The notes under the pieces were generated by a model. It made no database searches. It had not been told where the DNA came from and saw only the letters and a list, made by a program, of their open reading frames with translations. DNA of 35,395 bases from Gnetum montanum (taxonomy: Eukaryota; Streptophyta; Gnetopsida; Gnetales; Gnetaceae). The stretch's first letter is position 1. Each line of letters begins with the position of its first letter. The position numbers were made by a program, and so were the translations under genes. The stretch lies in NCBI GenBank assembly GCA_015680685.1, contig MNCI01007565.1:76324-111718 (forward strand), in the 5' to 3' direction. Positions 10,862 to 21,309 of the stretch are shown here, in pieces.

Positions 10862-10950
10862 ACGATATCGCGTCCACGATATTGGGTACTCGATATTGCA
10901 TCCGTGATATTGAAGCCTTCCACGCGATATTGCGTACGCGATATTGGGGC
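10862..10950 (+). repeat. U3 gatatt/gcgtacgc repeat array of LTR B
   Basis: About five imperfect units with the core (g)cgatattg or cgatatcgcg, separated by gtac-, gtcc- or atcc-containing spacers. One unit pair forms cgatattgcgtacgcgatatt, an inverted repeat around GCGTACGC. It matches the array of LTR A. Confidence 0.65.
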
Positions 10951-10963
10951 CTGTCTCGTTGCC

Positions 10964-10970
10964 TATAAAT
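10964..10970 (+). promoter_or_regulatory. TATA box of LTR B
   Basis: tataaat within gcctataaataag, directly after the U3 repeat array. The same sequence is found at the equivalent place in the LTRs of A, E, G and H. Confidence 0.65.
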
Positions 10971-11661
10971 AAGAGGTAGGCACACTTGGTTTGCATAGTT
11001 AGTCTTAGTCCCTTACCCAAAATCTTGCCTTTTTCCCTTTCTAGAGATAGAATTATTTCTGAGTTCCCATAGTAGGAGTCATAAAGTGAACGGATCTTTA
11101 TTTGAGCATTGTGTACCTGAGCACACCTTGTGTATGGCAATAAAGATAAACTTTGTGATAAACCTTACAGCATTCAGAATAGATTAATTAATGCTAATTA
11201 TTATTACTTAATGCTTTCCTTAGTTAATTAATGTTCTCTCTCTCACCCTACAACTCTCCTAAGCATGCGTGTAATGCTTGGTAACTTAGTAATGATTAGC
11301 ATTTGGTAATCCTAGTAGTGTTGCACTGGTTCAGGATGTGTATGACAAGTGAGAATGGATGCTATTGTTGGGACTAGTTAAAGCATAGTTGAGTAGTTAA
11401 ATCAAAATTAGTTACTTAGTTATCTCTCTCCTCCCTTTGTAGCACTAGGACATAACAACATAAAAACTATAAAAATCATGTACCTTAAGTTTACTTAACC
11501 ATACAATCATGCTATACAAGTAAGCTTGGGAAGACAATGATTGATCAACCCATCCTTGTTCCACAAAGGTGCATAAGCACTTAGTCCTTGGAATTCGACT
11601 GGATCATGTGTGGATGCTCGTATCCATATAGTTGAGCATAGGGATACGTCACCGCTCATCA

Positions 11662-11895
11662 GTATATATTTGTTATGTCTTGTGTGGAGCTTTCTATGGA
11701 TAATACCCTTGTAAGTACAAGGGATATTTAGGCCATCAATAACCTATATACTACCATGGTTATCAACTTGAGGGACTAATACATAAGTGGAAACCAATAA
11801 AAAAGAAGAACAAATAGAGGAATAATGATGGTTTTGAAGAAGACATGGTTGAATCTTGAAAAGATACACTTGAAGAGTAGTACCTAAATCTAATC
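11662..11895. other. Flank to the right of element B
   Basis: AT-rich sequence between the B LTR and the decayed frame beginning near 11896. gtata (11662-11666) is the candidate target-site duplication of B. No gene or repeat recognised. Confidence 0.4.
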
Positions 11896-12740
11896 ATGCA
11901 TCATCATACCTTGGTATATAAGTTCATGAAATATGAGGCTATGGTTAATTTCTTTAACTCAACTATCAAGAAATATATTCTAGAAAAATATATCAACAAT
12001 TTATTCACCTCAAAAAGCTTTATTGAGTGTAGTGACAAGAACTTGGAGTCCAATGTCATGGAGAAGGTTGTAGCAAATCTATAGTAGGTTGGACAACAAT
12101 CAATCGTCACTTCTTTAGATAATAAGGTAATCCTTTCTCTAATCTATTCATATATACTATGTTATGACTTGCTACATGAGAAATATGAAGGTAAAAAAAA
12201 CTTAGTGAAAATTTAATTCACCTAACATGACACTCTAGCATGGGTGAATGAGTTGAACTAGAAACTTAAAGAGTTAAAACCCTAAGGGCTATCAAAAAGC
12301 TCCATCAAGAAGCAATATAAAGAATGCAAAAGAAGGTCAAAACTGCTAGATAAGAAAAATCAAGAAAAGAAGGAGTTTGTACTACTAAAGAGATCAAAGG
12401 AAGTTCCACTTGTTGTGGTTAATGCTATGCAGTTGTAGATGACATAGGAACAAGGAAAAGAGTTATAAGGGAATTTTGCATCTATAAATACTAATAAGAA
12501 CAAGGATTTATCTATAGAAAAGTTTATAGTACAAAATCTTGAAACTATAAAGTAGAATTTTGATATAGAGGTTAAGGAAAAGGAGAAGTTACAATGGAGA
12601 AGGATGAGCTTTTGAAGACTCTGGAAGCTAGAAAGAAGACTCAAAAATAACTTTAGCAAGAAAAACTATTAGTTGACACATTTAAAATTGCTAAGTTTGT
12701 GGGTGAGCTTATGAATTTAATTGTTTGAAATAATTTAGCT
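11896..12740 (+). pseudogene. Decayed Lys/Glu-rich coiled-coil reading frame, unrecognised
   Basis: One frame (phase of 11896) stays free of indels to about 12610 and is interrupted by roughly a dozen stops, mostly TAG and TAA. The translation is strongly charged, with heptad-like stretches such as KNQEKKEFVLLKRSKE and IEVKEKEKLQWRR. It then continues in another frame as DELLKTLEARKKTQK and LLVDTFKIAKFVGELMNLI. I do not recognise a family. The coiled-coil character resembles the C-terminal half of the H 3' ORF, so it may be the end of another retrotransposon ORF; that is a guess. The opposite-strand frame at 12360-12659 is its shadow. Confidence 0.4.
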
Positions 12741-15700
12741 ATTTTTTTAGCCTACTCTAACCATGAATAGAAATTTACCTAAGTGGGTATCCACCAGTAA
12801 ATTGAAATTGATGGTTCTTGCCTCCTCTTCCTTTGCTTTCTCTTCCTCCTCTCCTTAGTCCTTCATAATTGTGGTAAGTGAAGTATCTAGGCTCCCTCCC
12901 TCCCTCACAAACTACAAAGGAGATTAATAATGAAGATGATCCTAATCTCTATGAGTTTGATGTTGAAGTAAATTTTGAGACTGCTAAATAAATATATTTT
13001 GAGTCCTAGGAGGTTATGCTTGTGACAAGTGATGAAGTTTTGTGGCTTTGTTTTGTACTCTATCTCTATTAATTAATTTTATTATTATTATTATTATTAT
13101 TTTCATTATTCATATCTCTAGAGAAATAATCCTTAATAAATTTTCTCACTAAGTTCTTTCTTTCTTCATTTCAAGGAACCATTAAATCATGAAGATATAA
13201 CCAAGAAAGGAGAATATATATTTCACTAAAATTATAGATATTTTTTAAGTCCTAATGAATAGCTTTGCTAGTTTGAAGAAATATTTTCCATGTAAAATAG
13301 TTACAAATGCCAAAAATGATAAGGATCCTTAAGATGACATTGTTACGACTTTTTATAATCATGATGTAAAAGAATCAATTTCTTCAAACATGAGTGCAAT
13401 GTTGAGGGGAAGTAAGTTAAAATATCAAATCTATCCTTATGTTAGTTTTTACTATGTACAATTGTATATAAGTTTTCATAACCACAATAGTGTTGAAATT
13501 ATTATTACATTAAATTTGATGGAAAGTCTTAAGACATGAGCATTATTGTCAACCTCAACATGTGTTACCTATACATAGATGTATAACCATGATAGTTTAC
13601 CTTAAAAGACTAATCAAGTTTATTAATGATTAATTAATAAGAAGTATAACTATTAGAATGAACATGTCCTTCACTATTATTATGATAAAAGGAATGTCAC
13701 AGATAATTTGTGAACATAATAATATACACATTCCTTTAGTGTATTCATATAGAAAATAACTATTGGGTGTTCTTCCACAGTTGTTTCATTTTGTTCTTCT
13801 ATGATTGAATATTATTATATATTTAGAGATCTTTAGCTCTATATTTTTAGGTTCTTATTTAACCTTTTCTCTATAACCATCTAGTGATATAATAGTTGGT
13901 GTCTATATACATGGTTTGATGTTATCATGATGTGCTTGTTCTTATACTTTTGTTCTTTTACTTAGTATGAGTTCTTGAATACATATCATAGTTCATATGA
14001 CTATCATTAATTATATTTATTCATTACTTATTATAACCATGATTCATATAGTACTCCAAGCTCACAATTTACATAGTCACTATGGATATTTTTATTCTAC
14101 TAGATGAACTTGATTACATTCTTCCTATGGATCTTAATTCTTAACATTATTTTTTGTTCCAATAATCAAGTCCTCAATGTTAACATGATAAATGAAAAAG
14201 AAATATATCCCTTTAATCTAGGTTCTATCTCTTCCATTTCATCTGATATTTTTTATGCATAATAATGCATTACATATTGGAAACTATGCACTATTTTTTC
14301 TTATTATTTATGTTATGTTTTTACATCAATGCTTGTTATAAATTATGACTTCATGGAGTGTTAATCTAGTTCCAAGTGCAAGCCAACGTATTTATGATTC
14401 TTTCAATGGAATAACGAGGCTATAATATTACCAATGGACCATTGAAATAGTGGCAAAAAGTAGCCTCAAAATCAAACAAAAACTACAGATAATAATCAAA
14501 TTTTAAAAACTAGACTAAATCACTTTAAAGAAAAATCTAAATATACATAGGATGATGCAATAAATAGGAACTTATTAAAGGAAATTGAAAATAAAGAACA
14601 TAAATAAAACATCAAATCCTAACGAGATAAAATCTCAACATCAAATGAAAAGTACAAAACAAAAACTCAATTTAGGAAAAACTTGAAATAAAGCCTATAC
14701 ATAAGCAAAATAACTAAGTATACAAAGAAAAGTTTAATTCAAATTAAAATGCAAAGAGCCCAACAAAAAAGACCTTAAAATAGCATTGACAATAGAAATG
14801 CAAAGAGATTGGAGCATTTTAAAGTAAGCAAAAGCCAAAATTCAAGTCACAATATCAAATGACCCCTAAGTTCTTTAAGACTTTTTTTTCACACATTAAA
14901 TACAATAGTTAGAAAAGAAAGCATAGGAATTAATAGAAAACCATAGTAGATAGTGTAACACTAAAGAGAAGATGCAGATCTTATTACCACAACACTAAAG
15001 AAGGAAGACGATGTAGATCTTGTTATTGAACTTGGCTCAAGTGCCAATTCCTAGGTTGTTACCATTAATGATCTTGCAAATGCTACCATAATCATTATCA
15101 TCATCTTCAAGAAAATTGAAACAAATACTATTACCATTTCATTCCCTTAAATTAAATCACATAACATAATTCTAGAGTAAAAATTGAATTATTAGAAATA
15201 ATCTCTAGAAACATAGCACAAAATGCCAATCAAAATAAAAATGTAATTAATGATGACCTAATGGCACTCTAAAATCTGGCATAGTAACTTGGTTATAATC
15301 ATTTTGTTCATGGGACAATAAGAATACTATTACAAATATAGCTATTTTTGATACAATGCATAAGATGGTGTTACTTGATGATGGCCATGTTATTGTCACT
15401 CTTAATAAAAACAAACCTCAAACAATTTATTAATATTGCAAGAATCAACAATTTGTAAAAAAAAAAAATCAATCAAGAATCAATTATAGCTTAAATGAAA
15501 ATTTCATTGTCATTTGGATATCTCATCTACAATCAAGATAGAGCCAAAACTCAATTATTCTTCTCACATAGCTATCCAAGCATATGCTTTACAACAAATG
15601 TATTGCAATGTCTAACAATTACAAATAAATAACCATAGAATTAGATGTTAAAATTGCAAAGTTGGGGCAATGGGTTGACCCTCTACAATGAGGACAATGA

Positions 15701-16014
15701 ACCAACATAATTCAACCATGTCAATGTTATGTTACACAAACTCGTAATGAGATCCTAGTACATTGAAAGAAACAAGCACTAGTTCATTAAAGCATAACCT
15801 TAATTTAGGTAGTCAAAGTATGAAAGCATCTATGGTTATTTAAAAACACTCTATTTCTCAAGTGATGCATAAATGTACAAAACCTATATAAATTTCACTT
15901 ACTAAAATGACTAGCATTCTAGAAACATGAATATAGGAGCAAATGAAAAAAACTTAATATAACAAGCCAACATATAATAGTCTAAACCAAAACTAAATTG
16001 TAAGCAAACCTTAG
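12741..16014. other. AT-rich stretch without recognised genes
   Basis: About 3.3 kb with no ORF of note on either strand and no homology I recognise to the other elements in the window. If the copia-type LTR and PBS at 16015-16340 are real, the part just left of them should be that element's internal region, but no gag or pol is readable. A short open-looking patch (about 15345-15430, DTMHKMVLLDDGHVIVTLNK) is too short to call. Confidence 0.5.
13078..13102. repeat. (ATT)n microsatellite
   Basis: Around eight perfect ATT units in an AT-rich context. Confidence 0.9.
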
Positions 16015-16027
16015 TGCTCTACTACCA
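16015..16027 (-). other. Possible primer binding site of a copia-type element (C)
   Basis: On the minus strand tggtagtagagca matches the tRNA-iMet-type PBS TGGTATCAGAGC at 10 of 12 positions. It lies two bases from the end of the proposed LTR. Confidence 0.45.
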
Positions 16028-16029
16028 CT

Positions 16030-16340
16030 TGTTAGAGCAAAAGTAGAACCATAAAAGCATTCAACAAACAGAAGCATTATAAGATAATAAATTAAGACTA
16101 AAAGAAAGTGCATTAGATCAAAGAATGAGATAAGTGTCCATTGCTTCTATCAAAGAATGCATAACATAGACATCCCTTTATATAGCCTTTTGGAGGAAGT
16201 ATGAGGAATTAGAATATGAATATAAATGTCTTAAACAATTACTATGTGGACCAATATTTAATAATGTTGACCAATAATTTAGTAGAAATAATTCAACCAA
16301 TAATAATTATTAGTTAATGATATTGGTGTTAACATTAACA
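16030..16340 (-). repeat. Possible Ty1/copia-type LTR (element C)
   Basis: On the minus strand this runs from TGTTAATGTTAACACC (or TGTTAACACC, if the end is 16334) to GCTCTAACA, giving about 305-311 bp with TG...CA ends. A TATA box (ggctatataaa, 16177-16187) lies mid-LTR, and a tRNA-iMet-like PBS follows. No second copy of the LTR was found to the left, so the call rests on ends, TATA and PBS together. Confidence 0.45.
16177..16187 (-). promoter_or_regulatory. TATA box of the copia-type LTR C
   Basis: Minus-strand ggctatataaa, about 150 bp from the proposed LTR start. Confidence 0.4.
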
Positions 16341-16813
16341 TTATATTCAATTCTAATAGTCAATTTAGCCTGAGTCAGCAATGAGCTTGGAATTAGCTTC
16401 AACATCAAAACATGACAAATTCAACTAAGAAAGTAATTGTCAAAACCCTCAAACTAAGATCTAGAATTTATTAAAAATGATGAATATATAATTTTCTATA
16501 AAATTAGTCCTAAATCCATAATATAAAGGCATATCTAGGACTCTATGTTAAATGTCATGCAAAATTGTCATTCAAAAGTAAACTACAAGAATCTAGTATG
16601 ACCTAAAATTGTAACAACACCCTAAATGACCTTGCAATTCATATGGCATAAATCATAAAAACCTGATCTACATGAATAAATTTAATATGATCCTATTTCA
16701 ATACTTTATTGCCTCACACTGCTTTACCCATAAATTTGCAGTTTCTCATGCACTTTTTTACTTCTCAATCTTACTTGTCAACCCACATTAGATGTGATCT
16801 ATAATGAAACCAA
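16341..16813. other. AT-rich spacer between C and D
   Basis: No gene or repeat recognised. The last five bases, accaa (16809-16813), would be the left target-site duplication of element D. Confidence 0.5.
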
Positions 16814-17437
16814 TGATAAACCTATTTCAAGGTAGATCTACTCTAGTGCAAATCCACTGTTACTCTTGGAATTTAATGAGTCTTGATTTTTGTGGTAATG
16901 ACAATGCATGCTCTGCTTCATCAACATAGTATCATTGAGACAAGTATAATAAATACCTATATAAATACATGTACCTAGCTTATTTATGACACAACTTCAT
17001 GAATTACATACTGAAACTCTTGTAATTTCTTCCCATAGTAGTTAGAATTTGTCACTGAGTGCCTACAATATAAACTAAGTGGATTATACAAAGACTTATT
17101 TAAGTGATCATATACCTAAACACATTTTCATGATGACAATAAAATTGAAATCCATTTTCCTTCATTTTAGCAATTGACATTAGTTAATACTTTTCTTAAT
17201 TATAATTTAATCTTAATTATCCTTTTAATATACATATGCTTAATTAATTACTTTAAATTCATCACCCTTAATTATATCTCATGAGTATGATTAGCTCCAA
17301 GCATAAATGCATTAATGTTTGGGAATCCTAACAATGCACCACTTGGTACACCCATCAATCAGTACTTGGTAACCTAGTGACATTAACATATGTTCAAGAT
17401 AAGTGCAATGAGCTAGGAACAAATGCTTCATGCATAG
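16814..17437 (+). repeat. 5' LTR of D, left part
   Basis: It is colinear with the first two thirds of the E LTR: caaggtagat near the start, a TATA-like ctatataaata near 16957, gtgcctacaatat, acacattttcatgatgacaataa, and ctaggaacaaatgc. It stops exactly where E begins. Together with 24474-24769 it makes an LTR of about 920 bp. Confidence 0.75.
17433..17437. other. Target-site duplication of E, left copy (CATAG)
   Basis: catag directly before the 5' LTR of E, identical to 24469-24473. Confidence 0.9.
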
Positions 17438-18350
17438 TGATGAAGCATTGGTTGGCTATGTTGACATAGCCATGTCAAGGTAGATGCCTCAATGTATATG
17501 CCTTGATGCATGCCATCACATTTGTTTGAATAATGATGAAGCATCAAAGTGTTGCATTGACAAGCCGCTGTCAATGTAGCCCCACAATGAAGTCTATAAA
17601 TATGCACTCACCCACCATGTTTATGAAATTGTTGGGTTAACAAAGTAGCTAAACTCTTGCGGTTTTATTCCATAGGCTTAGAGAGTCTTTAGTAGGTGCC
17701 CACAGTGTGGATTTGAGTCAGTTGTATGGTGTCTTATTCGAGTGGCAATCTACCTAGACACATTCCATGAACGACAATAAGATCAAGATTGATTCTTATT
17801 CATTGTAGCACTTTGACTTAGATTAAATTTACTTTCCATGCAATTTACGTTTCATGTACTTAGTTAATATTTCTGTTTCCATGCATATTAATGAATTGGT
17901 GGAATGAGTGTGACCAATTTCAAGCATAAACACATATTCACTTGGTAATTTCAATAGCATTATTCCTTGGTTTCCATAGTAGCATTGCACTTGGTAATCC
18001 TAGTAGTGGATATGTGGGTTTAGGATGTGTACGGTAAGCTAGGAACAAACACTCATTACCTGTAGGCTAGTTTAGACTTTATCTTTATGTTGCTAATTAG
18101 ATTAAGTAATTGATTTCTCTATTATCATTAGGAGTAGAATAAGCCCAAAAAAACATCAAAAATCATATGCCTCACTCTAGACTAAACCATATGTGACAAA
18201 GCTACCACTAGTCCAAGTGGGAAGATAACAAACTGTGATCAATGCATGATGATCTAGATGCACGACTAGTCCAATCCAAATTTGACCAGATCATGCCTCA
18301 ATGCTTGTGATTCGTATGGTTGGGTGTAGGGGGTACCTCATCACTCATAT
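17438..18350 (+). repeat. 5' LTR of E
   Basis: 913 bp starting tgatgaagcattgg. The TCATCA end is mutated to tcatat at 18345-18350, followed by one base and the PBS. It is about 112 bp shorter than the 3' LTR because part of the U3 repeat block is missing. Confidence 0.88.
17595..17602 (+). promoter_or_regulatory. TATA box of the 5' LTR of E
   Basis: tataaata in agtctataaatatgc, about 157 bp into the LTR. The copy in the 3' LTR is at 23710-23717. Confidence 0.65.
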
Positions 18351-18351
18351 T

Positions 18352-18369
18352 TAGCACCATTTCTAGGGA
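18352..18369 (+). other. Primer binding site of E (tRNA-Asp type)
   Basis: TAGCACCATTTCTAGGGA. It differs at six positions from the tRNA-Asp complement: five transitions toward A/T and one G to T. Confidence 0.7.
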
Positions 18370-18475
18370 TGGTGGTAGTTATCTAGATTAGTTATATCAT
18401 ACATGATTACTATAAATGCATTAATGATTTATCTTTCATAAAATATTAAGTCACACACATCATTAACTAACAAAA

Positions 18476-20005
18476 ATGTATCTTTCACAAGGAAGTGATA
18501 ATGCATCATATGGAGAGAACATTCATTGGAGAACTAATGAGATATATATTGAAGAAAATTGGAGTGACCAACCTTATGTAGGGGTTTCATATGTTCATGA
18601 CCACCCTAACTACACTCAAGGACTACATTCACCTAAGGTAAACAATCCTAGAGGAGATGAAGTAAGTCCTAGACCTAGGGAGGCCTCAAGGCCTAAGACC
18701 TTCTCAAAACCTAGAAAAGATCAATCAAGGGATCATGGGGAACACTATAGAAGCCATGGTAACTCTCCTAGTTCCTCATCTTCTTCTTCCTCTTCAATGT
18801 CTAGTTCTGATGAAGATGAACATTGGTAGAGAGATAGAGCTCCACTATGGGGTCAAAATAAAAATAGAAATCGAAACCACGAGCAAAATTAAAGATATCA
18901 AAATGAGCATAGAGAAAATTATCACAATCAGATAAATAGAAATAGAAATTTTTAGCACAACATGTCTAATGATGATGAACCCTCATTGGCCACAAAGGGC
19001 ATGATGTAGATCATAGAGGTAGTCAAAATATTCCACATGCATTACAAGGAAAGTTGCATCAAAAGGCTTGATATGAATAACATCCCTAAATTTTCTAGAG
19101 GCTATGATTCTAATCCACAACATCATTTGCAAGAATTCCATGATGCCTGCATCTTACAAAACATTGAAAGTGGGTGGCAACAGCTTAAGCTCTTCTCTAG
19201 GATACTAATAGACAAAGCTAAACTGTGATATAGATCATTGAAACCAAATTCAATCCATCGGTGGTCCACAATGCTAGAACTCTTCAATGAGAAATACCAA
19301 ATATATGCAAGGGTATCCAACCTATGGAAACGAATCTAAGGATGGAAACAAGAACAACATGAACCCTTGAATATGGCCCTAGATAGATACTCTTCTGTAC
19401 TAAATAAATGTCTAGGCCATGGTTTCTCTCAAGAAGAGTAACATTTCCACATCATAGATGGGCTTCATAGTCAAATGAGAGAAACCCTTGGGATGTATGC
19501 TCAAGGTCAATTATATGAACTAGGAACCCATCAGATCCAAAAGCTAATCAAGCATGTGCAAAAGAAGAGGGAGAGCTATGTAAATCAAAGAATGTTGAGA
19601 AATATCACTAGGATCCAACTCTTCAAAAGAAGAGGATCCATATCTAAGATGAGGAAAAAGAGGCAGCTCTCGATGAGGTGATTTGATAATAAATCTTGTC
19701 AATACAAAAGTCTATCGATGAGCTTGAAGCAAGGTTAGACAATATGTTGAAATGTATAGATGAGAAAGTTACAACTTGTGTAGAAATTGTAGAGGAGAGA
19801 GTAATGCAAAAAAAATCAAGTGATCACAACAAAAGGAGGAAAATAATCAAGAGACAAGTAAGAAAACTAATTGGCAAAAAAGGGAAATGGTTGTAGAAGA
19901 AGAGACTATAGACTCAACCACCAAAAAGATCATGGATGTGACATATGCCTATATGATCATCCAAAGGGCTATTGCCCAATCATGTTACATCTACATGAGT
20001 ATTGG
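18476..20005 (+). pseudogene. gag of element E
   Basis: The start is the ATG at 18476 (MYLSQGSDNAS), collinear with gag in A. Residues 1-117 are acidic and end in a run of serines. An Asn/Arg/His-rich spacer follows, then the capsid core (about 19060-19560: IPKFSRGYDSNPQHHLQEF, MRETLGMYAQGQLYELG). After a frame change come a Lys-rich helix segment (19696-19896) and the knuckle CDICLYDHPKGYC at 19937-19975, intact as CX2CX3HX4C. The frame from 18476 to 19681 has no indel relative to the relatives, only stops (for example 18827, 19226, 19337). Gag binds and packages element RNA, so its retention fits a non-autonomous but packageable element. Confidence 0.88.
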
Positions 20006-20900
20006 ACCTTTGCATTGAATCCAAAGTTCATACAAAAGCAAATGCCTAGGAAATTACCTTTCTCACAAGGTAATCATAGAAAGTTCCACAACCAACCGTA
20101 TTATCCTAGTGGAACTTCTTATTAGCCTCAAAACTATTATTAACCATAGTGGAGAGACCCACAGTCATGGGGAAGGCCATCATCAAGTTAGAACTACCCT
20201 AATTGCAAACCAGACCCATATGGATATTACGTTCAACAACTTATTTCTTAACTAGTTCTACTTCCTCTACCTCAAATCACTATTACCACTCTCCCGAATA
20301 TAATCGACCCATAACATATTCTGAAAGATCAACACTTCACACCTCTCATCCTCCATCATATCCTTAATATTCTCATACTTTCCTCCATCACATGTCATGG
20401 CCCACAACACAAGAGGATGTAGCACCACAACATCAATGAAAGAGTGTCACTTGTGCTGCAAACATACACAAAAATGATAATGCTAGTAGGTCCCCACCAT
20501 AATCTCAGAAACATCCTTTCTTTAGGATAGTTCTTATGTGTAAGCACAACACTCATGGACCTACTAACTCATCCAAACTAGCACAAGGCCAATTAAGTGT
20601 AACACCCTTCCTTTCACAACCAATGTCCTCCAGTCCTACATAAAGGCCAACATCCATCATTACTTCAACACCTAACAAAAATGATGAATCTAGCACTATG
20701 GAGAGAGAAAAGAAAAATCCATGCATAACTAATCATGATAAAGGATGTAGTTGTTGGTTATAAGTTCAAAATATTAACAAAACCCCTATACTGACCCACC
20801 ATAAAGTTCAGGAGCAAGTATGTGAGCAAAACCCAATCTACGTAGTAGCCACTAAATGAAAAGACACTCAATGGCTTGAAAATGAGAATATAAAACTATT
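20006..20900 (+). other. Linker region of E
   Basis: Pro/Ser/Tyr-rich decayed coding DNA corresponding to 4681-5890 of B; the string YGYYVQQLIS is shared. It has many stops. The protease domain seen in B at 5241-5575 is not recognisable here. Near 20830-20890 the VVATK and KDTQWLENE strings parallel B's protease-RT linker. Confidence 0.55.
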
Positions 20901-20910
20901 TCAAAGATGC

Positions 20911-21309
20911 ATGGAAGCAACCAATCCTCTTATTAGTTCTAAACTTAAGAAAATGGACCAAATAAAGGACTTATACATATATATCTTATACTCTGATTAT
21001 ACACCGAAAAAGGATATTAAAAAAAGGGATATGGAAATTAAAATAGAAAATCAAGAAGAAGAAGCAAACACATTTGGACCCCCAAAAATGGAAATATCTT
21101 TAAGTCCAAATGAAGATAGATCTCTGAATGATCCAAATGAGACTATCACCAACATTAGATATGCTACCACATGATTAATTAAATCAGTAATGGTAACAAA
21201 TAGAAAATAGGTGGTGTATAACCAAGGGATTGTGCGGTCCATCTTCCGAATGTATGGCCATAAGATTAGTCATGGGGGAGATACTCCATCCTACTTCAAG
21301 AACTACTAA
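20911..21309 (+). pseudogene. Short unrecognised frame where pol is expected (element E)
   Basis: Open from 20911 to 21171, then the same frame continues past two stops (21172, 21211) to a TAA after the PPT-like motif. The N-terminal part is Lys/Glu-rich (KKDIKKRDMEIKIENQEEE), followed by ETITNIRYATT and VVYNQGIVRSIFRMYGHKI. The last part is also readable on the minus strand of element G at the window's right edge (35395 to about 35255: VVYSQGIVRSIFRMYNHKI), where it has no stops. Two copies keeping the same frame suggest former protein-coding use. I recognise no family; it may be the extreme C-terminus of a lost pol or a new tail on Gag. Confidence 0.45.
21268..21283 (+). other. Internal PPT-like motif of E
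   Basis: agtcatgggggagata lies inside the end of the short tail frame, equivalent to 8953-8968 in B. Confidence 0.5.

Larger units (their letters stand above)
2376..11661 (+). mobile_element. Element B: autonomous-type Athila-like Ty3/gypsy retrotransposon, 5' LTR truncated by A
   Basis: Order: remnant of the 5' LTR (2376-2626), PBS, leader, gag, protease, RT, RNase H, integrase, about 2 kb of non-coding DNA, polypurine tract and 3' LTR (10853-11661). The domain order PR-RT-RH-IN, the absence of a chromodomain, the tRNA-Asp-like PBS and the TGATGA...TCATCA LTR ends are the signature of the Athila branch. The internal region is about 8.2 kb. All genes contain stops. The base pairs following the 3' LTR are gtata (11662-11666); the partner duplication would lie left of A, outside the window. 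Confidence 0.85.
10853..11661 (+). repeat. 3' LTR of element B
   Basis: An 809-bp LTR running from tgatgagcc to ccgctcatca. It contains a U3 repeat array (10862-10950), a TATA box (10964-10970), and a U5 colinear with the LTR remnant at 2376-2626. Confidence 0.88.

Noticed and set aside
12360-12659. 99-codon minus-strand ORF with a hydrophobic look
   Set aside because: Antisense of a Lys/Glu-rich coiled-coil frame, which always yields Phe/Leu/Ser-rich shadows.
15345-15430. Open patch DTMHKMVLLDDGHVIVTLNK
   Set aside because: Too short and isolated, with no matching frame on either side.
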